64,000 nucleotides of DNA, from NCBI GenBank assembly GCA_973895155.1, contig OZ316894.1:19282001-19346000 (forward strand), given 5' to 3'. The translations under genes were made by a program, and so were the position numbers. Origin of the DNA: Marsupella aquatica (Eukaryota > Marchantiophyta). Positions 55,485-64,000 of the stretch are shown here, one piece after another. Position 1 is the first letter of the stretch. Each line of letters opens with the position of its first letter. The notes under the pieces were generated by a model. It saw nothing but the letters and a program-made list of their open reading frames with translations. It was not told the origin of the DNA and searched no databases.

Positions 55485-58400
55485 TGCCCCACATCTCACT
55501 CCAACTCAACCATGGTTAGGGATAGTTGTTCGAATTGTCAATAACATTGACAGGCTAGGAATTGAACCTAAGACTTTCCATATATATCGTGTGTGGTTCA
55601 TTTCTAACAATATTTGTTTACAGAAGTACCTTTTCTCAACAGATATGATGAAACCGTTGATTTCTCGCTTGGTTTGTTTCAGTTCGTGCTCCGAAATGGG
55701 GATGGGTGCTCACGAGAGATGCTCAATTCTTGTAACTCTTGTAACCATTATTCTAGCTACAAATTAATTAATGACAGTCGAAATACCAGAAAGGATACTT
55801 GATGCCAGACAGTACAGACAATTGTGAGTCAAACTTGCTTAGTTCCTCGACGCCAGACAGTGCAGATAATTATGAGTCTTCCTTAGTTTCTCGTGAAGTT
55901 CAGTAATGATCTGTTGCTCACCTCGACAAAAAACAGTGCTCTTTGAAACTCTGAAACCGTCCTAAAAAATTAGTTGCTCAAGCTCGCTCTCAAGGCCTTC
56001 TGCATCACAGCTTGAGAAACGCAGATGACGCAAATCGACTAACCGAACCCAATCTGATGTTCTTGAGTTTGCTCTCTACTGCAAGCGGCAGATAGATCCT
56101 CGAGGTTCTGTCTTCATCCGGGATGCTTCCTTTGGCTTCTTTAGTTTGCGATGCTCCGTTCAAGGCGAGATTGCCAAAAGCCTTAAGTCAGATTAAAAAT
56201 TGTCCAGGCCCAGTCGTCTAGACAGTCATTGACTAAGTTTGTTTGTTTGTTTATGCCCATGTGCCTGGCTTCGACAACGCATGAATTGAACGCATGAATT
56301 GAATGAACCATGAACGTCTGCTGGAATGGAATGAAGGTCTGGCTGTCAATACGAAGTGTCATCCCTTCGTATCGATCGACATTCGACAGGCCTGCCAGCC
56401 TTCCTATTAACGACTTCCCCTACCTCAAGGCCTGCATTTATAACATCCAGAATTTTAGACAGGCCTTCGTTTTGGAGGTCATGGAATTTCCAAGTAATTC
56501 ATAGATTTATGGTAAGTAACATGGTTATGCAGGCTGTCGTACATGTTTCTTCTGTCAGACTAAGGAAGTTCAATTTTTATCTTGAATCATTGTACGTATA
56601 TTTCCGGATCTCATTGACTGAGTGAATGGATGAGTATCTGATCGAATTCATTTTACAAGGGACAGAAGGTAAATTGTACATGTCCAACCAAAATCAACCA
56701 AACGTTTTGACAGAGAATGCATCTGAAGAATTTGACTGACGTACTGAACAGAAAGCTACAATATACAGTGTCGTTCTCTTGAAGGATTTGTTACAATATA
56801 CAATGTCGTTCTCTTGAAGGATTTGTACGTGGTTGCTCCCAAGGCCGTTTCAAATCCCTGCAGAGGCTAACTTCCTTCAGCACTACAAGGATTGGACATG
56901 ATATCACCCACGACCATCACGAATCATGTGTACGAAACCTTTTCGGCAAAAACCCAACCAAAACCGTGTCCATGCTTTAAGAGCAGCAATGACTTGCGCA
57001 CTAACGTACTTGTCATCATACATATGTACCTGGAGGGAGTTCGCAATGCGCTGCGTTGGGCCTGGGCCTGCATCTCGAGCTCCGACAACGTTGTACGCCA
57101 AGAAGTGCAACTACGGAAAAGCTTGTAAAGGGCGGTGCGGTCTTTTGCCTCTGCGCGTCAGGAAGTGCACCTACGGGGAAATGGATCCCGGCCAGAGGGG
57201 AAGGGAGGTGGGGGTGGGGGGGGGGGTGTTGGTTATTGTTAGGAGAGTCGGAGCTACGGAAAAAGAAGTTAGTAGTAGGCCTGGCGAATCCACCGAAGTA
57301 CAGCTGGGTCACATGGCAACAGCGCTGGACATTCTGGGCCATGGTACTGCATGTACGCCTTCCCCTTCTAGCCCTTAAAATCTCGGGAACTCAGATCCAT
57401 GTTCGTGGGGGATGTCCTGATATTATCCCGAGGAAATCCGTCCTGAAATGACCACTAAGACCGCGACAGAATTCCAGATTGATACAAGTGAGGTAAGTTT
57501 GTAACTGATTTTAGTTTTTGCTTGCCCCATGGTTTAGTTCTCGATCTCCTTAATTTCATTTCATGCTCTACAAAGTGTGTGGAGACCGGATATGTTGGGT
57601 CCTGATTAGATAGAGCGTCCGTTGATTTTGCCTTCGTATGGATGAAGACCGATCGACATTCCACAAAGTACAGATACAGAATAACATGAACGAATGAACG
57701 AAAATTCGAGTTCACGTGACTACAACAGGGAGCTAGGGACAGAAATTTATATACAAGCAATGGACCTTGGCATGTCCAAGAGACAGAAGTAATGCAAAGT
57801 ATATATAGGTCGACACAACAATTCAGGGAGTATCCACCTACCAATCCTGTCGTGTCTTTGGAGGACACAAGAGACAGTAAATTCTAAAGGATGGAGGGAG
57901 GTCCGACTGCTGGCCGGTCTATTCATTCCAAAGGTTTTTTCCTCCTCTTTTGTAGATCAAAACCCTGTCGCCGAATTTTCAATGACGTGCGGATCAAAAC
58001 AATCGTAAGTTTTCGCTGAAGGACATTCAAGAGTCTCATGAAAAAGGTTTTTGCGCCTATTCCTCTTGGAGTACGCTTCGAAAGTTTCCCCATCATCACC
58101 TGAAGCCCGCTAAATTACGCTTGTCACTAGCTTATACACAGGACCATCAACCCGATCACTCAGATCGTAAATGTGAAGTTGACTGCACTTCGAGGATAAA
58201 AGGCTACTCTACCTAGCTAGAATATGGCGATTTGAAATGTGCAAATTACGTTCTCGATTTCACGTTTGTAGCCAAAGTTGGTGAATGACGGTTAATAACC
58301 TGTCCGTCGTCGAATTGAAATGCTCGCATCTGGAATTTCATTAGGTACCACTTAAAATTATGGCAATTTAATCGGTCCTTAGATTTGAGTTCGTTCTCGA

Positions 58401-60254
58401 CTGCAATTCCAGCTCTAGATTTCATTCGTTCGTTTCATGCAAACCACGACTCTAGCCGAACAGTCAATAGTGTGATTCTGATTTGATTTTTAATGCTCAA
58501 ACGGTTTGACATTTATGTGTGAATTTCAATCAAATGCTCTGCGGGAGTAGTGCGCGCGGACTCCTAGGGGGCAGTACAGGATTGAAATTGTAGTACTGGC
58601 TCCTAGCTACCAACTGTAGAATCATGTGCGGATGAAAGTGTTGTATTCTTCATATATGATACCTGACACACCGACGTGACAGGAGAAGAACGCAATTACG
58701 AGATTCGCGCCGCGCAATCTTGCGCTTGATCATCGGTGCTTTACATGTAGTTACTTCTTGCATTGATTTGTTCGTGCATTTGGTTCGCATGATTTTCTGC
58801 CTAATCTCGCCTAAATTGAGGTTTGTTCACAATTGCGCCGATGTTCACAATTGTACTGCCACCGGGACTCTCTGATCAACAGAGCCACGACATGCAATGA
58901 TGCAACATATAGCAAAGTAGTTCGATACAAGTATTTTTGGACGTACATTCAAAGCATTGTAACTGTTCACTCTTGCCAGAGAATTGAATGTCTTGCCATA
59001 GAATTGAAGAGAGTTGGAGAAGGCGCAATGAATTAATGTTCAGGTAGCTGCAGTCATTCATGTGCACAAGAGCAGTTCGTACCGCCAAACTGGTAGGACC
59101 AACGCTTGTAAAGAGCTGCCAATTAAGGCAATATCTTTTACCTTCACACTAGCTGACGTACTAGCGTCAGCTTACTGCAGAAGGGTGCATGCAGAAGACG
59201 GGAGAGTCACAAGTCATTACCATTATTTTTCGGCAATACCTCAGCTTTTAGTGTGTACCTAGTGCTACATGAACAGCTTATGGGCTAACTTGACAACGAT
59301 GAGCCCTCAAGCTTCCCTGGAGAATTTGTCTGCTCTTGGGTGGAATTGGTATAGTTATGTACTCAGCAACACCTAAAGCTTGCTATGCATACACTCTGGA
59401 ACCATGAAAGCAATGTATTTTCAACTTTGTCCAAGTTATTTGACTCCAGATCAGGTCACTTATCTACTGGCATGTCTTGTTTTCCCAGTTTAGCAAGAAG
59501 TAAACCAATAAACTCAATTTATCAATTCCAAGGAATAAACTCAATTTATCAAGAATGGATGTGTATGGATGATTGATAGGCTGCGGAGCAATGCAGGGTT
59601 TGACACGCGCGGCATTGAACTTTGCCAAGTTGACGTACAGCTCCACTCACATTTCAATATTTCATCGTCTTGGGTTAGCTGTTTGTAACTCACCAATCGT
59701 TGAGGGCACACCATACATCGATACTGTCGCCGAACTCTTTGGATTCATTGTGCAGCTCAATTCTGTCATATGACGTTTCTCGCTGTATACATGGAGAGTG
59801 TCATTATTCTTCCGTAACTTCATTTCTCGATAGATATTACCGTTGGACTAGATTCATTACCTGAAGAAATCTTTACACCTTCTCTGTATGATCCCGTAAA
59901 TCCATGTATATATGCTTGACACAGTGCCTGAATATTCTGCTTCTTAATTTGCTCGATCCCTTCTTGTTGTACCAGAGAATATCGGAATAAATTTCTCGAT
60001 CCCTTCGTGGGCTTTATGATCTAGCAGGCATGAAAGGAACGCCGCAGTTCAGGGACAGTTCATCACAGAGGTGAACTGAGGTGTAAGTGGAAGGAGACTA
60101 ACTAACTGGAAGGAGACTGACCAGACAAGTACTAAGCTTAGGCTGGATTGACTTGCTGCAACCACATATACCATAAGGCAGCTTCATCTTTCCGTTGAGT
60201 TTCGAATTGGGTGGATAACGCGGGTGGGTGGTGGGCTGGTGTGGAGGGCGATGG
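55485..60254. other. Largely unassigned DNA
   Basis: This stretch is less AT-rich than 41-48 kb and lacks obvious transposon relics, but I could not build any spliced gene. Minor structures are a 35-bp tandem duplication (56758-56826) and a G-run near 57205-57226. Several ORFs of 60-150 codons occur without recognisable motifs, including overlapping ones at 56900-57450 on both strands. It could hold UTRs, non-coding RNAs or an unfamiliar gene that I failed to see. Confidence 0.35.
56758..56826. repeat. 35-bp tandem duplication
   Basis: Two head-to-tail copies of ACAATATACA(G/A)TGTCGTTCTC followed by TTGAAGGATTTGT. Confidence 0.9.
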
Positions 60255-60540
60255 GGCACTAATCTTAGTCTCGATCTTAGTGCATTGTCCAACCTTACAG
60301 ATCGTCGTCTATTGGATATGTTTTGCAATGGTCCAAGTCGGCAACTTGACGGGACTTAGTATTCTGGACCTCTCATCCAACTTATTGAAAAGCTTTCCTG
60401 AAGGTTAGCTGCAATTCATCGGGACTCTTCCAGCTGGATCTGTCATGGAACAACCTTATTGTCACGGAACACCTTAACTTTGTGGATTTCTGTCCTCCGA
60501 TCGATTGTCACGGAACACTTTAACTTTGTGTATTTTCCAA
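60255..60540 (+). pseudogene. Leucine-rich-repeat gene relic
   Basis: In successive frames the plus strand reads LSLDLSALSNLTDRRLLDM, then VGNLTGLSILDLSSNLLKSF, then SSGLFQLDLSWNNLIVTEHL. These are consecutive plant-type LRRs broken by at least two frame changes and a stop (TAG near 60405). No kinase or signal peptide is present nearby. It is most likely a fragment of an LRR receptor-like gene carried here by duplication or transposition. Confidence 0.65.
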
Positions 60541-60779
60541 CTCTATTGATCTGAAAGATGAGTGAAAGATATGGTTCCGTTGATTTGTGTCAAAATAGGC
60601 TTGTTATAAAACATCTTTACGGATGATATAGCCGGCTCATCCTGGAACAAAAAATGTTAATTTGTCCTATGCAGGAGATTAAAAAGTCGGGGCAGAGTGA
60701 AAGGGATAAAAAAGTTTCCTATGCCACGGGCAAGGGGATGGGTATCCAAGGGGAGGAGTATCCAATGCAGTGGGGGCAA

Positions 60780-60935
60780 CTGGAAGGGCTCGCTGGCGCA
60801 GGGCAATTCAGTCTACGAGAAGGGGCTGGCGCGCCAGGGCGAAGGGCGAAAGGCAGGGCGCAGGGATGGGCTGGCGCAGGGCAAAGGGCTGGCGAAGGGC
60901 GAAGGGCTGGGGAACGCAGGGCGAGGCTCACATTG
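60780..60935. repeat. GGGC(G/A)AAGG/CTGGCGCAGGGC imperfect minisatellite
   Basis: Short GGGCGAAGG, GGGCTGG and GCGCAGGGC words repeat irregularly. The Arg/Gly/Ala-rich ORFs across it on both strands come from the repeat. Confidence 0.8.
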
Positions 60936-60987
60936 TGCAACGATCAACTCTCGATGTCTGATGGCGGCTGCGGCGGGTGTTGAGGCT

Positions 60988-61147
60988 GGACTCGAGCTGC
61001 TGTGGCATGGACTCGAGCTGCTGTGGCATGGACTCGAGCTGCTGTGGCATGGACTCGAGCTTTCATGGCTGGTGGCTGCTGGACTCGAGCTGCTGTGGCT
61101 GGTTGGAGATGGACTCGAGCTGGGCTTGGGAGCTTGCTGGACTCGAT
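60988..61147. repeat. 21-bp tandem repeat (GGACTCGAGCTGCTGTGGCAT)
   Basis: Three perfect copies at 60988, 61009 and 61030 are followed by partial copies at 61051, 61081 and 61111. Because 21 is a multiple of three, all frames stay open and code for repeating heptapeptides. There is no independent evidence of translation. Confidence 0.93.
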
Positions 61148-61149
61148 CG

Positions 61150-61480
61150 ATGACTTCATGCTGCTACACCCACTCTTGATGCTGCTCGTCTGATTCGTGA
61201 TCGTTGCTGCTGATATCAATGTCACTGATCGATTGCTGCTGTCATTGAGCTACTGATGCTGCTGCTGTTGCTATCGATCGCTGTTGATGCTCTCGTCACT
61301 GCTGACATTGAGCTAATGATGCTGCTGATCGATTGCTGATGCTGCTGATCAATTGAGGCTGGACTCGATGTCTGATGTCTGCTCGCTCACTGCTGCTCGC
61401 TCTCTCTCTCTGACTGCTGCTCGCTCTCTCTCACTCACTGCTGCTCGATCTCTCTCGCTCACTGGAGTCGTTTACTGCTG
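61150..61480. repeat. GCTGCTG / ATCGATTGCTGCTG and CTCTCT simple-sequence region
   Basis: Irregular GCTGATGCTGCTGATCGATT words give way to three units of (ACTGCTGCTCGCTCTCTCTC) near 61378-61460. Low-complexity DNA; no gene. Confidence 0.85.
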
Positions 61481-62794
61481 GAGTCATTTATCGCAGAGTA
61501 GTGTAGTGGTTCGCGCTGATGCTAGAGCAGTGAGCGAGCAAGCAGCAATGTTCTTCTCCTTCGATTCTCCCAAGCAGCAATAGCTGTGAGCTGAGAGCAG
61601 CTCTACAGTCTATGAACACAGTCCACAGTGGACAGTCCCCTCTCGCGATGCTGCCTTGCCTAACTAGCAAAAAGAAGTTTACCTCAAGCTCGGACCCAGC
61701 AAGAGAAATGCCCCTTGCGGCTCTCTCGTCCGTCGGCTTCGTGCAGCTCTAGGGAGCGCTTCATATGTGTTTACGGAAAGACAGACGCACGGTTCACAGG
61801 CAGAGGCATTTGAAAACGAAGAGAGACACGGGAAGGAGGTTAAGACAAATCAGTGATTTCACTAACTCTGGACATTCTTTTGTCCAATTTTTTATCATGA
61901 AATTTCCAACAACAATTATTCTTTTCCCTATAACTTGAGTTCTAGAGTACATTGTATGTTGTGCATAGATTTATTAGGAGTAGCTTGTTAAGCTTCATAT
62001 ATCTTGATCAAAAAATTTCAAATATGATATTGATAAGTCTCATATTTATCTACAATTTAGTTGATTTAAATTTCCAAAAAGTTGTTATGAAATTTCCAAA
62101 TCGTTAATAATATTCCAGAATTAGTGAAACTATTGATACAAGTTGAGCGAGCTCGTTCGGCTCACGTGAGCGAAGTCGCGTTATTGATGTTCCGCTTTTC
62201 ATGACGAAGCCTGGTGATAGTGGAAGGAGGAGATGGCGACGGCCTAGTAGTCCCCTGTGCTCCCCTTCTCTCTCGTCTAGCAAGAGGGATTTAGATTTGT
62301 TTTCATTTACTCAGGAGTCCTCCATCATCCGTTGTGAGTCTCTGTAAGGTGAAGGACCTTTCCATTTGGGGCCGAGGTTCCATAGTTGGTTAGTAGTTTG
62401 GCAGGAGTTGATAACTGAGCTACGTTCATTTTTAACCCCCTTGCAGCTCTCGTTTCGCTTGGTGGCTGAGACTGAGCAATCGCTGTCTAATGGTTCATTG
62501 TGACGAGTCTTTCCATGTATCTTGGAGGCTTCCAAGTATTTTGGAGTTTGAAAAATGTATTTTGGAGTTTGAAAAATGAACGTTGTGTAATCTGTTTTCC
62601 AGACCAAATGTTTTGGGCCGGTGACCTTAGCATTTAGTTTGGGGGGAGACTACACTTGTTTCACTGCTACTTAAGCAGAGCCCTTGCCTTAGTTTATTCA
62701 CTTCTTCAGTGAGTTTGCTCTTGCCTCTCAGTGCTCCGCTCTGTCACTGCTTCCCATTGTTCTCAAGTCTCAGTGCTCAGCTCCTTCAGTGCAT
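61481..62794. other. Non-coding; flank of the terminal array
   Basis: 61870-62130 is very AT-rich. From about 62150 the composition changes. ACTTAAGCAGAGCCCTTGCC (near 62670) and the pyrimidine-rich stretch after it look like a transcription start region for what follows, but no canonical TATA box is seen. Confidence 0.35.
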
Positions 62795-63270
62795 TTTCGT
62801 TCAGTGCTCCAAGAAGGTTTGGTTCAGTGTTGGTTTTCATTCAGTGCTCCAGTGGGGTTTTGTGCAGTGCTGTGCTCTAGTGGGGTTTTGTTCAATGCTG
62901 TGCTCCAGTGAGGTTTCGTTCAATGCTGTGCTCCGGAAGGGTGTGGTTCAGTGCTGTGCTCCAGAAGGGTGTCATTCAGTGTTGTGTTCTCAGTGCATTT
63001 GTTCAGTGCTGTGCTCCGGAAGGATGTCGTTCAGTGCTGTGTTCTTGGTGCACTCGTTCAATGCTGTGCTCCAAAAGGGTTTCATTCAGTGCTGTTCTCG
63101 ATGAGCTCGTTCAGTGTTGTGCTCCCGGTGCGCTCGTTCAGTGTTGTGCTCCCGGTGCACTCGTTCAGTGTTGTGCTCCCGTTCAGTGTTGTGTTCTTGG
63201 TGCGATCGTTCAGTGTTGTGTTCTAGGTGGGCTTGTTCAGTTCTGTGCTCCAGGGGCGCTCGTTTAGTGC
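62795..63270 (+). repeat. 27-28-bp minisatellite, about 18 copies
   Basis: The consensus TTCAGTGCTGTGCTCC(G/A)GAAGGGTGTC-like unit repeats every 27-28 bp from about 62795 to 63270. Two sub-types are intermixed: GGAAGGGTGT and GGTGC(G/A)CTCG endings. All forward frames are open for long stretches (SFSVVLPVR-like peptides), which is a consequence of the repeat. A sparser set of TGTGCTAACCAGTG repeats follows to about 63470. Confidence 0.92.
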
Positions 63271-63499
63271 TGTACTCTTGTGGGCTATCCTAGTGCTTGG
63301 CCCTCAACTCTTAGTGAGTGTTTGCTTATCATTCTAACAAGTGCTATGCTAACAACTTGTGTTTTGTTTTGCTGTGATCTTGTGCTAACCTGTGTTGTGC
63401 TAACCAGTGCTCTGTTTTGCTGTGATCTTGTGCTTACCAGTGTGTTGCTAACCAGTGTTTTGTTCATTGTGACCAAGTTTGGCACAGTTTACAGCTCTA

Positions 63500-63859
63500 A
63501 TGTCCTCTGTCGAGTCACAGCTCCCAGAGGATGACTCTGATATTTCGCCTTACACAACATTGGATGTTGGTAATTTTATTTTAGAGAACATTGAGGCAAC
63601 AACCTCTCATTGTGTTAGGGACGTCCAATTCTGCTGGGTAGTTTGTCGCCAAGGAGAAGAGAAACTTCTGGCAGGTCCATTTAAGATACTAGAACGTACA
63701 GAGCAGACAGGGAAGGACGAAGTTATTGTTGAGTCCAAGGGGAAAGTGTATTTTATTGTGAAAGCTGACGATATTTATCTTGTGTTTTTGTTTGAGTATC
63801 GTGACTGTATTTGTGCATCTTCTCGTGAACTGTGTGCCCATCTTACATGGCTTCTTTGA
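63500..63859 (+). CDS. Unrecognised ORF, 119 codons
   Basis: The frame opens MSSVESQLPEDDSDISPYTT and ends CAHLTWLL. The middle alternates short hydrophobic strands with charged turns (CWVVCRQGEEKLLAGPFKIL, KVYFIVKADDIYLVFLFEY), suggesting a compact beta-rich domain rather than a random ORF. I recognise no family. It sits directly after the 28-bp repeat array and overlaps the next ORF by 13 bases, an arrangement more typical of an element than a host plant gene. An in-frame TTG upstream is not needed; the ATG at 63500 is the first. Confidence 0.45.
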   Translation: MSSVESQLPEDDSDISPYTTLDVGNFILENIEATTSHCVRDVQFCWVVCRQGEEKLLAGPFKILERTEQTGKDEVIVESKGKVYFIVKADDIYLVFLFEYRDCICASSRELCAHLTWLL

Positions 63860-64000
63860 AGCGTAAAGCTCGTGTTGTGCAAGAGAAGGATGTCTCTTTG
63901 ATGGACAGTGTCATGGAACTGAGCATTACAGTAGGGTACCTTGGTGTAGATGTTCATGCTGAAGAACTGAACCTTATGAATGGATTGATAAGAGACCATT
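63847..64000 (+). CDS. Unrecognised ORF, continues past window edge
   Basis: ATG at 63847 lies inside the end of the preceding ORF, in another frame (13-base overlap). It reads MASLKRKARVVQEKDVSLMD, then MELSITVGYLGVDVHAEELN, and stays open to the last base. The basic N-terminus and amphipathic continuation could be the start of a gag-like or DNA-binding protein, but there is too little to say. It is incomplete at the right edge. Confidence 0.4.
   Translation, partial: MASLKRKARVVQEKDVSLMDSVMELSITVGYLGVDVHAEELNLMNGLIRDH

Noticed and set aside
60654-61193. Arg/Gly- and Leu/Trp-rich ORFs on both strands
   Set aside because: They translate minisatellites (GGGCGAAGG and the 21-bp repeat) and have no independent coding support.
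62708-63267. Overlapping ORFs of 91-131 codons with SFSVVLPV-like repeats
   Set aside because: All forward frames are open because of the 27-28-bp repeat; there is no sign of real coding.
62795-63270. CRISPR array
   Set aside because: The repeats are contiguous without unique spacers, and the genome is a plant nuclear genome.

Overview
This window is nuclear DNA from a streptophyte. Every recognisable gene has plant orthologues: a plastid fibrillin with a transit peptide, a plant-type MIP2/NBAS tethering factor, and a plant TPX2-like microtubule protein. The genes have GT-AG introns of about 100-530 bp. They sit as islands in AT-rich, repeat-laden DNA with Ty1/copia, PIF/Harbinger and SINE-type elements. 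The short introns and low gene density would suit a non-seed plant, but the species cannot be fixed from the sequence.

Layout. 1-3200 holds three unrelated tandem-repeat arrays. 3299-5440 (minus) is an intact seven-exon PAP/fibrillin gene that I reassembled across frames. 5441-9640 is repeat-rich non-coding DNA with a SINE that has a clear 13-bp target duplication. 10073-16608 (plus) is a six-exon Sec39-domain gene (MIP2/NBAS) that lacks the usual N-terminal beta-propeller. 16609-18831 is intergenic. 18832-28495 is a minus-strand Ty1/copia element with 344-bp LTRs (3.2% apart), an ACCAA target duplication, a PBS, a polypurine tract and broken gag-pol. Foreign DNA appears to be nested in it, and one segment is strikingly GC-rich. 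The copia element split an older dispersed repeat, and an uninterrupted relative of that repeat survives at 7.0-7.6 kb.

32131-36570 (plus) is a six-exon TPX2 C-terminal-domain gene with a calmodulin-binding-like segment. Its last intron carries tandem decayed copies of the final splice acceptor and exon start, and its leader contains a duplication of about 215 bp. 39541-40931 (minus) is a probable three-exon gene for a small acidic disordered protein. 41640-48018 is non-coding. 48019-52296 is a dead but completely delimited PIF/Harbinger transposon (15-bp perfect TIRs, TAA target duplication, decayed transposase and SANT/NAM-like ORF). 52300-60250 is mostly featureless, followed by a leucine-rich-repeat relic and simple-sequence arrays. 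The window ends with an array of about 18 copies of a 28-bp repeat in front of two overlapping unrecognised ORFs, the second cut by the window edge.

The host genes belong to unrelated cell functions: plastid lipid structures, Golgi-to-ER tethering and microtubules/spindle. They show no operon-like logic. The least explained items are the terminal ORF pair with its repeat array, the GC-rich block inside the copia leader, and the single-frameshift ORF with its own TATA-bearing leader inside the copia insertion.
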